Positions 42,765 through 52,700 of a stretch of 64,000 nucleotides of DNA are shown in pieces. Positions within the stretch are counted from its first letter, which is position 1, and every line of letters begins with the position of its first letter. The notes under the pieces were generated by a model that was not told the origin of the DNA, did not search any database, and saw only the letters and a program-made list of their open reading frames with translations. This DNA is from an uncultured Bacteroidales bacterium (GTDB taxonomy: Bacteria; Bacteroidota; Bacteroidia; Bacteroidales; Bacteroidaceae), in NCBI GenBank assembly GCA_902788315.1, contig CADAJS010000011.1, positions 1 through 64,000 on the forward strand, in the 5' to 3' direction. The position numbers and the translations under genes are program-made.

Positions 42765-44420
42765 TTATTTGCTGCGCTCCTGGTAACCATCGTTCTGAGT
42801 GAGGTTCCTATTCAGCTCGAGAGCGCTGCCTGGAATGGGAAAGACAGTGGTGTATCCAGAGGCTTCGCCAGAAAGCGGGTTGCGCAGATCGTATGCACGA
42901 TGGAAGCGGCCGAAGCGTACCATGTCCTGACGCCGCCAGCCCTCCCAATGAAGTTCCATCAGGCGCTCGGCCAGGAGATTCTCCTCGGTGAGCGGTCGGA
43001 CGGGCATGCCGGCACGCTGCCGCACGGCATCAAACGGGGCGCTGCCATCCAGTCCCTGCCGCATCAGAGCCTCGGCCTTCATAAGCAGCACGTCGGCATA
43101 ACGGAACAGGACGATGTCGTTCTCCTGCAACTTGCCGTCGCTATAGGCGGTGCGGTCCACTTCGTACTTAGCCATGCGGGCGCCACCCGTCTTCTCGTAA
43201 GCCGAACCTGAAAGGTCAGGCGCCACCTGAAGAGGCATGTAAACCAACGGACTGCCATCATCGAGCACGACCACCCGGCCGTCCACCCGAACGGTGTCGG
43301 CATACGTATTGAGTGCCATGCGGCAGTCCACCTCGCCGGTGCCATAGCCATATGTGAGCATGACAGAACGGGTGGCACTGGTGCCGTTCTCGGCTCCGAG
43401 ACCGAGTGCACCGCCATGATTGTAGTGGCGCGAACGGAAAAGATAGCAATATTGATTAGCATATAGCATCTTATCCATGGGAATGGTGAAGATGTTCTCC
43501 GAGGATGCCTCGTTGTGAATAGCAAAGTTGGCAGCATAGTCAGACTCAAGCTGATAACCGAAACGCGCCAGGCTGTCGCAATAGGCCACACAGGCCTGCC
43601 AGGCATCAAGCATTGTACCATCCACTTCAAACATGAGGGTCTCGCCCGACAGACGAGTGTCGTCAGTCCACTGATCATCGGTCAGCACCTCGGCATTCAG
43701 CGCCAGCTTGGCCAGCAAGAACCAAGCCACAGGACGCGTGACACGACCATAGTAGATGCCTTCCCGATTGCTGCGCTCGGCAGGGAGCAAGGGAGCGACT
43801 GCCTGCAACTCGTCAAAGGCAAAGCGGAATACCTGACTGCGCGTGCTCTGCTGCACCTCAGTTACCGGCACATCAGCCGACACCACCAAAGGGACACGAC
43901 CGAAGAGGTCGCACAGATAGAAATAATACATCGCCCGTACCGCTCTCACCTCAGCTTCGTATGCGAGGCGCTGCGTTTCGTCGAGCAACGAACGATGGCG
44001 ATCGATATTGGAGAGCGAACGGTTGCACATGACGATGACCTTATAGAGATAGTTCCAGGCGTTCTGGAACGGTTCATCGCTCTCGGTCCACTGATGAGTG
44101 TAGAGGCTCTGCCACAGTCCTCCGTCATACCAGTCGCCGCCGCGTGTGGGCAGGATGGCCTCGTCGGTAGTGAACGTATTGAGATCATAGACACCGCGGA
44201 TGGTGCCTTGCAAACCTTCGCCATCGGCCTGCCCGCCAATGTAGTTATAGAGCGTGGCCACACTGTTCAGGTAAAGGTTGGTGGCACTATCATAAGCTTT
44301 TTCCTCGGGCAATTGGTCGCGCGGACTCTCGTCGAGGCACGAGACAGAAAGAAAGAGCAGGAAGAAAACACCTCCGGCAAACGCGAGAGAACGCTTGACC
44401 CTATTAGCGATTGTTCTCAT
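42765..44420 (-). CDS. SusD/RagB family outer-membrane lipoprotein
   Basis: 551 aa. Lipoprotein signal with lipobox LSVSC (Cys about residue 29), then DESPRDQLPEEKAYD, the usual SusD start. TPR-like helical segments (NAWNYLYKVIVMCNRSLSNI, EVRAVRAMYYFYLCDLFGRV) and the C-terminal RYADVLLMKAEALMRQG and MELHWEGWRRQDMVRFGRF are diagnostic. It caps the SusC channel and binds ligand at the cell surface. The gene starts 58 bp after susC. No glycoside hydrolase lies nearby, so the ligand need not be a glycan. Confidence 0.95.
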   Translation of the reverse strand: MRTIANRVKRSLAFAGGVFFLLFLSVSCLDESPRDQLPEEKAYDSATNLYLNSVATLYNYIGGQADGEGLQGTIRGVYDLNTFTTDEAILPTRGGDWYDGGLWQSLYTHQWTESDEPFQNAWNYLYKVIVMCNRSLSNIDRHRSLLDETQRLAYEAEVRAVRAMYYFYLCDLFGRVPLVVSADVPVTEVQQSTRSQVFRFAFDELQAVAPLLPAERSNREGIYYGRVTRPVAWFLLAKLALNAEVLTDDQWTDDTRLSGETLMFEVDGTMLDAWQACVAYCDSLARFGYQLESDYAANFAIHNEASSENIFTIPMDKMLYANQYCYLFRSRHYNHGGALGLGAENGTSATRSVMLTYGYGTGEVDCRMALNTYADTVRVDGRVVVLDDGSPLVYMPLQVAPDLSGSAYEKTGGARMAKYEVDRTAYSDGKLQENDIVLFRYADVLLMKAEALMRQGLDGSAPFDAVRQRAGMPVRPLTEENLLAERLMELHWEGWRRQDMVRFGRFHRAYDLRNPLSGEASGYTTVFPIPGSALELNRNLTQNDGYQERSK

Positions 44421-44478
44421 ATATTCTGGATTACTTGGTAAACATCAGTCGGTACTTTATTTACTCCCTCGAAGTTCC

Positions 44479-47202
44479 TTAGAACGCCAGACTCACACCC
44501 AGGCTGTAGGCACGATAGCAGGGATAGCTGCGCTTATCATCGATGCCCAGGGTATTGCTCACGACGTAGCTGTTGATCATCGGTGTGAGCCCGCTATAGC
44601 CTGTGATGGTAGCCAGGTTGTTCACACTGCATGAGAGACGGAGGCTGCTCACATAACGGCTACGGATGGGCACGTTCCAGCCAAGGGTCAGATAATCAAA
44701 GTTCAGGTAATTGCCGTTCTCGAGCCAATAGTCAGTGACCGTCTGGTCATGAATATTGTGCGAAGGGGCATCGGCAAAAACATTGTAGTCGGGGAAGGAG
44801 CCCATGTTCATGTAGGTGAGCGACGTGCCATTGTATATCTTGTGACCGAAGGCTCCATTCATCTGCAGGGTGATGTCGAAGTCCTTGTAACGGAAACTGA
44901 TATTAGAGCCAAGTGTCATTTTGGGCGTGGCCTGTCCGGCGATATAGCGGTCGCCTCCATCTTCAATGTTCACCTCGCCATTCCCATCAAGATCGGCAAT
45001 CTCGTAACTCAGGCTGCCGTCGGTGTTGCGGATGAGCCCCGTGCAGTGGGGCAGGTAGAAGACACCAAGGGGCTGACCCACTATCTGGTACACAATATTG
45101 TTATTACCGCCATGGAAGCCGGCGCCGTTCAGCCCGCCGATGGCTGTGATGTCCGAGGCCGTCATGTACTCGCCCCGATAGCGACCGGAAAGACTGATCA
45201 GCTTGTTACGCTGGAAGGAGAGGTTGACGTTGATGTTCAGTTGCATGTCTTTCTTCTCCAGGGGCGTGATACCCAAACCGAACTCAAAACCACTGTTACT
45301 CATAGAGCCCAGGTTGGCCAACAGTTTGTCATAGGTGAAAGGTGGCACACTGACATCATAGAGGTATAGCATGTCGCGAGTCTTGGAGTAATAGTATTCG
45401 GCCGTCATCAATAAACGGTTGTGCCAGAAACCCAGGTCGGCACCGATATTGAAGGTGCTGCGCGTCTCCCACTTGAGGTCGGGATTGGCATTGCGGGCAA
45501 TGGCAAGGGTGGTGGTGGGCGATCCGTTATAGGAGACTATGCCATTGGGCTTTACGAGCTGGAGCGAATTGTATGACTCGATGCCGCCCAGATTGCCGGA
45601 TACTCCATAGCCGCAGCGCAGCTTGAGAATGTTCAGCACACCGGGAGAGGCACCAGAAAGCAGACGCTGCATCCATGCCTCGCGAAATACATCCCACTCG
45701 CCAGACAGCGATGGGAAGAAGCCCCAACGATTGTTCTCGCCCACCATCGAAGAGCCATCGGCACGGGCATTGAGGGTGAGCATATAACGCTGCATGAGGG
45801 AATACTTGGCACTGGCCATGAAAGAGGCCAACGTAGGACGCTCGTAAGAGGAACCCGTGCCACCGTATGGGCGCGTGGCGCCAGCCATCAGATTGTCATA
45901 CCCAAAGGCATTGGTATTGAAACCCTTCACTGTAGTAAAGAAGCCTGAACGCTGATTGCTCTGCTCCTCCCCCATCCCGAGTAACTCGACGTGGTGCATG
46001 CCATAGTCGTGCTTCCAAGAGAGGGTGACATTGCCCAGCCAGTCCTCGCCCTTCTGCTCGCCACGGTAGGCCTGTCCCTGTGCCCAGACATAGGTGGGCA
46101 GGAACTCCTGAGTCTCGGTGGAATTGAATGAGTAGCTGCCGAAGAGTGTCAGCTGCAACTGCCGCCAGAGATCGAAGGTGAGGCGCATGTGTGTATTGAA
46201 ATTGAGGGCACGCTCATGCTCCTTCATGTCGAGCAGGGCGACAGGATGGTCAATCTGGCTGGCTGTGGAGTTCTTGGTCCACCCACCGCTTGCATTACGC
46301 CCCTTGCTGATGGTGGGATTCTGGGAGGCAGCGGAATAGAATAGCTTCCAGTCATCATAGATATAATGATTGCGTTGCGAGGAACCAAAGACACCAAGGT
46401 CTATGCGCAGGTGATTATTGAAGGCTCGCTGCAGGAGGTCGAGCTTGGCTACAAAGTTGTCGTTCTCCTGCGGCTGGACAACGGTGTTATGGTCCATGAA
46501 ACCAACCGATGCACGGTAGTTCGATGCATCTGTGCCTCCACTGAAGGCTATATGATGATTTTGGACGAAACCCGTGCGAGTGATGGCCGAAGGAAAATCG
46601 GTGTCAAAGCCGCCATCATTATAAGGCAAGCCCAGAGCCGAAGCCGTAGAGACATAGCTCTGGCGGGAGAGCATGTTCAGGTTCTTATAGACACGCTCGA
46701 AGCCCATATTGCCATCATAGGAAATATGGAACTGCTCGGCACGGCCCTTCTTTGTGACCACCTCGATGACGCCACTGGCACCACGGCTTCCGTACTGGGC
46801 CGTTTCGGCTGCGTTCTTCAGTATGTTGAAGCTCTCGATATCGGCAGGGTAGATAGTAGAAAGCGTGGCCAGATCGCTGGAGACTCCATCGATAATAACC
46901 AGGGGGTCGTTGCCCCCCGTAAGGGAGGTGGTACCTCTCACACGTACGGAGGTGAGCATGGCCATCCGATTCTCGCCGCTTGACGAGACATTCACGCCCG
47001 CGGCCTGTCCGCTCAGGGCGTCGAGGGAGCGGGTGAGCAGTCCCTTGTTCATGCGCTCGGCCGATACCCTGTCCACCGAGCCGGTGGCGACGGGCGGCGG
47101 GGAGAGGGCGACGCTGTCGCCCTGGGCTCGCGCGGAAGATATGCATAACGGGAGCAGCCATAGCGCCGCGAGGCGCAGGAGGCCGTGGTTTCCTCTGAAC
47201 AT
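44479..47202 (-). CDS. SusC/RagA family TonB-dependent outer-membrane receptor
   Basis: 907 aa. Signal peptide to about CISSARA. The plug domain begins directly (VDRVSAERMNKGLLTRSLDA, then LTSVRVRGTTSL, PLVIIDGVSSDL, ILKNAAETAQYGSRGASGVI). The C-terminal barrel ends in an aromatic residue (YSLGVSLAF). It lacks the N-terminal CarboxypepD_reg domain of typical SusC proteins (about 1000 aa), which explains the shorter length; no signal-transducing N-terminal domain is seen. It imports ligand with TonB energy in partnership with the SusD protein next to it. Preceded by the VOC lipoprotein gene at a 95-bp gap. Confidence 0.95.
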   Translation of the reverse strand: MFRGNHGLLRLAALWLLPLCISSARAQGDSVALSPPPVATGSVDRVSAERMNKGLLTRSLDALSGQAAGVNVSSSGENRMAMLTSVRVRGTTSLTGGNDPLVIIDGVSSDLATLSTIYPADIESFNILKNAAETAQYGSRGASGVIEVVTKKGRAEQFHISYDGNMGFERVYKNLNMLSRQSYVSTASALGLPYNDGGFDTDFPSAITRTGFVQNHHIAFSGGTDASNYRASVGFMDHNTVVQPQENDNFVAKLDLLQRAFNNHLRIDLGVFGSSQRNHYIYDDWKLFYSAASQNPTISKGRNASGGWTKNSTASQIDHPVALLDMKEHERALNFNTHMRLTFDLWRQLQLTLFGSYSFNSTETQEFLPTYVWAQGQAYRGEQKGEDWLGNVTLSWKHDYGMHHVELLGMGEEQSNQRSGFFTTVKGFNTNAFGYDNLMAGATRPYGGTGSSYERPTLASFMASAKYSLMQRYMLTLNARADGSSMVGENNRWGFFPSLSGEWDVFREAWMQRLLSGASPGVLNILKLRCGYGVSGNLGGIESYNSLQLVKPNGIVSYNGSPTTTLAIARNANPDLKWETRSTFNIGADLGFWHNRLLMTAEYYYSKTRDMLYLYDVSVPPFTYDKLLANLGSMSNSGFEFGLGITPLEKKDMQLNINVNLSFQRNKLISLSGRYRGEYMTASDITAIGGLNGAGFHGGNNNIVYQIVGQPLGVFYLPHCTGLIRNTDGSLSYEIADLDGNGEVNIEDGGDRYIAGQATPKMTLGSNISFRYKDFDITLQMNGAFGHKIYNGTSLTYMNMGSFPDYNVFADAPSHNIHDQTVTDYWLENGNYLNFDYLTLGWNVPIRSRYVSSLRLSCSVNNLATITGYSGLTPMINSYVVSNTLGIDDKRSYPCYRAYSLGVSLAF

Positions 47203-47297
47203 AATGATGCTTTTTTAGGGTGGAGAAAGGGGGGATGAGCTGTTATGAGGGTTCCGGCTGCGCCGCCCCCCGCGCCAAGGGCGCGGGGCTGGGGGCG

Positions 47298-47837
47298 TCA
47301 GCGGAGTATCTCGCAGAACTCTATCTTCTCGTTGTTGGGGCCCTGGATGAAGAAGTAGCGGGCGCCCTTATCCCAGAAGGCTATGTCCTGGATGCCATCG
47401 GAGAGGAGGTGGTAGCCGGCATCGCGCACGCGGGCATAGAGCGTGTCAATGTCCTTCACGTCGAGGCAGAAGTGGTCCACCGCACCGCTCTGCATAGCAG
47501 GGCTGTCATTGGGGATGAGCTCGATGAGGAGCGTGCCCAGCTGCATGAAGGCAAAGTCGCGCCCGCCGATGTCGTGGCGCGTGGCCAGCGTGAAGCCGAG
47601 GCCCTGATAGAACTCAATCGTGCGCTGAATGTCTGCCGTGGGAAGCCCCACGTGCTGTATGCCGCCGGAGAAGGCGGCGACGTCCACTCCCTGCTGCGGG
47701 AAGCGGGCTTCGTTGAACGTCTCTGCCACAGGGGCAGCAGTCTCGTCGCCCCCCTGCTGCTGAGGAGCAGAGGTGCAGGCAGCCACTGCCGTCCCGAGGA
47801 CGGCCACAGCTGCAATAAGTAGGAATTGTTTGTTCAT
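47298..47837 (-). CDS. VOC (glyoxalase/dioxygenase-fold) lipoprotein
   Basis: 179 aa. The lipoprotein signal ends at VAAC (Cys about residue 21), then a spacer and one VOC domain: GIQHVGLPTADIQRTIEFYQ (about 59-78), FAFMQLGTLLIELIP, DHFCLDVKDIDTLYARVRDAG and FFIQGPNNEKIEFCEI. Metal-binding candidates are His62, the His of DHFCLDV and the last Glu. VOC enzymes include lyases, isomerases and dioxygenases; the reaction is not predictable. An exported, lipid-anchored VOC protein is less usual than the cytoplasmic form. It sits 26 bp after the EEP/discoidin gene in the same operon. Confidence 0.88.
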   Translation of the reverse strand: MNKQFLLIAAVAVLGTAVAACTSAPQQQGGDETAAPVAETFNEARFPQQGVDVAAFSGGIQHVGLPTADIQRTIEFYQGLGFTLATRHDIGGRDFAFMQLGTLLIELIPNDSPAMQSGAVDHFCLDVKDIDTLYARVRDAGYHLLSDGIQDIAFWDKGARYFFIQGPNNEKIEFCEILR

Positions 47838-47863
47838 AAAGCGGGTATGTTAGGGGTGTTAGT

Positions 47864-49600
47864 TTACTTCGCGTACGCGCGCCCGTTCCTTATATATATA
47901 CCGCGCGCGGGGATGGTGTTGAGTTGGCGACCCGAAAGGTCGTATATCTCGCCTTGCCTCCCCCCGACAGGGAGAGAGGTGGGGTTCACGCTGCTGGCAT
48001 AGTCGCGGCGTGCCGCGCGCAATGCCTCGGTGGCCGCCTGAAGGTCGGTAACATGGGTGCGCTTAATGGTGCCGGCATCCAGATTCTCCTGCACAACGGC
48101 TATCTGCGCCTCCACCTCCTCGGCAGCAGCCCGGACAGCCTCGTCCACAAAACGTGGACTCTGAGCATTACGCAGGTTCTCGTAGAGCTGAAGTTCAGAG
48201 AGGGCAAACTGCGGGTTGCCGTTGCGCAGGGTCTCACCCGGCGTATGCATCACGCTGAAGCGGACGTAACGATAGGGGCGGTGGAACGAGATGTTGCCGC
48301 TGGTATAGGAGCGCATGGGCGTGTCGCCGAAGTCGTTGAAATGGGTGATATAGTCCCAGTCCGTACCGTTGTCCGAGGCCGTGACCATGATGTCCTGCCA
48401 GCGGTCGGCCACACCGTCGGTGGCATCGTTGCGACGATAGTACATGAAGCGGCAGTCGGTGATGTCGCGACGGAGCTCCACCTGAACGTAATGGGGCTGA
48501 TTGGATGCATTGCTTGAGAGTGACTGGCAGTAGGTGTTGGTGTTATTGTCAATGATATTAGCCAGCCCGTAGCCCGACAGGACTCCGTCGCTGGAGAGCT
48601 GCGACGAGGTGGTGATGAGTCGCGTACGTCCCGAGTCGTAGAGATAGGCGCTGTCCACCTCGTTCCACGCCTCGCGGATGGCTGCACGGGCATTGTCCTC
48701 GTTCGAGGTGGTGAAATAGACGTCGGCCCAGATGGGGTCGTGGTCAGACATGATGTATCCGTCGGCGTCCGTGCGGCTGTCCCACTGGGCATACTTGCAC
48801 GACACATTCTTCGAGACGAAGATATAGTCGATGCGCCCGGGAGGATAGGCATTGCCGTAGCTATAGTGCTTCTTCGTCCTGGCCTGTACCCATGCATCCT
48901 TCATCACGACGCCGAGGTTGAGACACAAGAGATAGTTGCCCCCCTGGCGTGCGGCAGCATCCTCGCCGCTGACGTTCTCATAGTCCTTCATATTGAAGTC
49001 GCCCGTCAGGAAATGCGGCAAGCTGGCGCCGTACTGGTCCTGCAACGTTTTCATGGTGGGTTTCATGACGCGCAGCTGTGCGTCCTTCACCTTTGGGGAG
49101 TCATAGCTCAGATGCGTATTTGTGTAGAGGAAACGGGCGCCCGTCTCCTTATCCTCGAACAAGGCCCACGTGGCAATACGGAAGTGTGTGGAGCCGTCCA
49201 CCTTGGAATGCACCTTAGGGGTTTCCGTGAGCCAATAGGTATCGTTGGCAATGCAGTAGAAGCGGTCGGTGCGATAAAGAATCGGGGTGTATTCGCCTCC
49301 TTCTTTGCCATCGTTTCGTCCCGTTCCCACCATAGCATAGCCCGGCATTCCACGCAGCATGTCGCACAACGAGGCACGCACGGGTTCCTGCATGCCGACG
49401 AGATCTGGCTGCACGGTGGCCATATAACGGTGAATGGCCAGCGCACGCTTTGCCCATGTATTGTCGCCATTGCCCTCTTCGGGTTTGATATTCCCCATCG
49501 GGATATTGTATGACATGATGCGTATGTTCTCCGTGGCAGCCTGCATGGTCAGCGCCATCGTCAGGAGCAGCAGGAGGAGAGTGGGTCTGTGTGTCATCAT
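47864..49600 (-). CDS. Secreted EEP-family phosphohydrolase with discoidin domain and T9SS-type tail
   Basis: 578 aa from the first of two adjacent ATGs (49600, 49597); these open the signal peptide THRPTLLLLLLTMALTMQAA. EEP domain at about 25-300: IRIMSYNIPMGN, DLVGMQEP (metal Glu), TNTHLSYD, FLTGDFNMKD, GRIDYIFV, MSDHDPIWADVYF. Then an F5/8 type C (discoidin) ligand-binding domain (about 330-475: GYGLANIIDNNTNTY ... PHYVQVELRRDI ... RYVRFSV). A short helical piece and a tail reading IYDLSGRQL...ARGIYIRNGRAYAK follow. Predicted surface phosphodiesterase or nuclease bound through discoidin. First gene of the operon with VOC, SusC, SusD and BASS. Confidence 0.88.
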   Translation of the reverse strand: MMTHRPTLLLLLLTMALTMQAATENIRIMSYNIPMGNIKPEEGNGDNTWAKRALAIHRYMATVQPDLVGMQEPVRASLCDMLRGMPGYAMVGTGRNDGKEGGEYTPILYRTDRFYCIANDTYWLTETPKVHSKVDGSTHFRIATWALFEDKETGARFLYTNTHLSYDSPKVKDAQLRVMKPTMKTLQDQYGASLPHFLTGDFNMKDYENVSGEDAAARQGGNYLLCLNLGVVMKDAWVQARTKKHYSYGNAYPPGRIDYIFVSKNVSCKYAQWDSRTDADGYIMSDHDPIWADVYFTTSNEDNARAAIREAWNEVDSAYLYDSGRTRLITTSSQLSSDGVLSGYGLANIIDNNTNTYCQSLSSNASNQPHYVQVELRRDITDCRFMYYRRNDATDGVADRWQDIMVTASDNGTDWDYITHFNDFGDTPMRSYTSGNISFHRPYRYVRFSVMHTPGETLRNGNPQFALSELQLYENLRNAQSPRFVDEAVRAAAEEVEAQIAVVQENLDAGTIKRTHVTDLQAATEALRAARRDYASSVNPTSLPVGGRQGEIYDLSGRQLNTIPARGIYIRNGRAYAK

Positions 49601-49635
49601 CTTTGTATGAGTTTGTTTGTAATGATAAAAAGAAA

Positions 49636-49685
49636 GGTTGCCGGCAAAGCCCGCAGAATAACCCACCTGCGTCCTGCCGGCAACC
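49636..49685 (-). terminator. Intrinsic terminator of the 2155-aa giant gene
   Basis: An 11-bp perfect stem GGTTGCCGGCA / TGCCGGCAACC around a 28-base loop, followed on the minus strand by TTTCTTTTTATCATT. It starts 28 bases past the giant gene's stop and separates it from the EEP/SusCD operon, though that operon's promoter is not evident in the short gap left. Confidence 0.82.
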
Positions 49686-49712
49686 ATTTATCTTACGTCT
49701 CGGGGATACACA

Positions 49713-52700
49713 TTACTTCACGAGCACCTTGATGCTCTTGCCCTCACCCTTGAGGATGTACATGCCCGAGGTCATACCCTTCACAGCTTCGGAAGCCGAT
49801 ACATTCGAGCGAACCATGCGGCCCTGTGCGTCGAAGACGCTCACCTTGTTGCCCAGCGTAGTGGCAATGGTGCGGATGGCCGTGGTGCCGTCGTTGTAAT
49901 ATGTACCGTCGTCCTTCAGGAATACGATCTGATGAGAAGCATCGAACGTGGGATGAGCATCCTCGCCGATGTTCTGATACCATACAGCTGTGTTGTTGGT
50001 CACGCCGCAATTCAGCTTGTAGGTCACCTCACCGGTGGTGAATGCCTCGGCGGGAACTACGTAAGTCTGTGTGGCGAAGGTGCTGTAGTTGTTCACGAAC
50101 TTGTTGTTGTCACCACCTACACGGCAGAATGCGCGATCCACACTCTGGTAGTTCGTAATCTCAGCCGTGGACCAGCAGTTGGTGATCTCGGCACCCAGGT
50201 TGGCCAGCCAGCCGCAGATGAGGGCGGCGTTGTGGTCGCTGGTGCCGATGGTGCTCTCCGTCTCCATGGTGATGAGACCGGTGGAGTAACAGTTGGTGAT
50301 GATGGCCAGCGAACTATTGTTGGCATTACCCAGGATACCGGCAGGTGCCGTGTTGGCATATACCTTACCTTCGTTGCCCACGTTGTTGATGGTGACGACA
50401 CGTTCAGCACCGCTCTTACCACTGGCTTCAGCACGTCCGATTGCTCCGGCACGGTCGCTTCCGTGAATCTCGCAAGTCTCGTCGAGCACGAAGTTCTCGA
50501 TGTGAGCGGGATACGTGATGTCACCGAACAGACCTACGCCGATGCTACCCGGATAGTTCACCACGAGGTTCTTGATGCGATGGCCCTGTCCGTCGAAGTG
50601 TCCCTTGTAGAGGGTGTTCGGAGAGGAGCTGATGGTGTTGGCCGAAGCGTTGTCGGTGGTCATATTCCAGCCGATGGGCGTGAATTCGATGCCCTCCATG
50701 TCGATGTCAGCCGTCAGCACGGCATTGGCATCATTCTCTCCACCGTTTACGAGCAGAGCAAAGATACCGAGATCGCGGGCCGTAGCCAGCTGGTAAACAC
50801 CGTTCTCGTCCTTCTCGGGACTGAAGCTGAATGCACGCAGTTCTGCAGTGATGGCACGTGCCTCTTCGGCCGTAACATTACCGTCCTGATAAGACATCCA
50901 TGCCTTATCGTAGACAGCTGTCACCTCATCGAGCTGTGCCTGGTCAATCAGATTCTTGTCCTTGAGGAGGCCTGCAGCATTCGATACCTCGTCGGCTGTC
51001 GTAGCCATCTCGACGTAAGCCTTGCGGCAGTCATAAATGCTATTGAAGAGGGCTGAGAACTTGTTCACCAGGTCCATCTTCTCCTCGCCGGTGGTCACGG
51101 TGGCGCTTGCATCGATGAGGTCGGCCAGTTCTGCCTTCAGTGCCTCAGACATGTTGGGATACTTGGGAGCCTCTTCGGTGTCCACCCACGCAAAGTCGCG
51201 GATGACTGTTGCACGAGCCACATAGCCCTCGAGCACAGTGGTCAGCATATCGCTGGCCTGCTCGGCAGTGCCCAGATAGTAGAGACGGATATTACCCACC
51301 ACGAGCCAGTCGTTCGAGAGGCCCGAGCCCAGGTTGCGTGCACCCACGGTAAGCGTGCTGTCAGTAACCTCCACAGCGGTATAGTTCATGTAGCGTCCGC
51401 CGTTAAATGCATAGGATGCGCCAATCATGTAACCGGGCACGTAACCATTGATGTCCTCATAGACATACTCTTTGTCTGTGCTGCTGCCGGTGATGTGGCA
51501 GTTTACGCCGTCCTCGGCATCATTCACGTCAATCACGTCCTCGCCGATGGTCATCACGAAGTTGGCATTGTCGTTCAGATAGAGCTGACCCACATGATAC
51601 TGCGAGTAGTCGTCACCGGCCGTACGCTCGAAGGCGTTTGCGCTCATCACATAGACACCATTGGGGAGTCCCTCCAGCGTCTGCTCCATCGAGAAGTTGG
51701 TGTTCAGACCGCGGGCAACCGTCATGATGCTCGTCTCACCGCCGGTGGTCACGCCGTTATTGGTGGTCTCCACCGTCCAGCCGTTGAGCTTGTCCTTGAA
51801 ATCATAGTTGGCCAGCGTTACGGTAATCTCCGTGCCGGGGATGATGTTCGTGGCAATCGTGCGCTGCAGCAGGCTGTTTACGAAGTCGGTCTCGGCAGCA
51901 ATGCCCTCGTCGTTCAGCTCGTGAACCTTCACTACGTGGCCGTATGTTCCGTTGGGATAATCGTCGCTGGGAGCGCCGTCACCGTTGAGGTAGCCCTCGA
52001 GGAAGGTGCGCATGTCGCTGGTGAAGGAGTTCTCGGACAGATACTTGATGGCATATTCGCATGCATCGATGTAGGTCTTGTAAGCCTTCATCGAATTGGA
52101 GATTGCATCGCGCTGCGTCTGCGAGTTGCGATAAGAGATGCAGAACTCGTCGAAGGTGGGCACATCGGTCCAGCTCTCCACAGTGGTCAGATACTCGTCG
52201 AGGAGTGCCTGGCAGGCCACAGCCTCCTCGGCCATCTCCGTCTCGGCACTGATCATCAGAGTGAGCAGTGTGTGATAGCTGCCATCGTCGTGTACGTCGC
52301 CAATCTCCTCGCCTACCTTATAGACCACGCCGTGACCCGGCACGAAGGTGGGATGCTCGTCCTCGCCGATGGTCTGGAACCAGGTAGCGTCGAGGAACGA
52401 GGAACCGTTCAAGGCGAAGGTAACGTCGCCGTTCTTCATCTGCTCCTCGGTAACAATGGTACCCTGAGCGCCTACCGTAGCATATACGCGCGAAGCGGTG
52501 GGAGCCGTGCTGCCATGGCGATACAGATAGCGCTCATCGCTCTGGGCATTCTCTACCGTGGCGGTGGACCAGCAGTTGGTAATCTTACCGCCGGAGCTAC
52601 CTACCCATCCCGAGAGAGCACCGTTCTCCTTCAAACCACTGATGGTACCGGTGGAGTAGCAGCCCGTCAGCTGATAGAGGGCAGCCGAACCGTGGTTACA

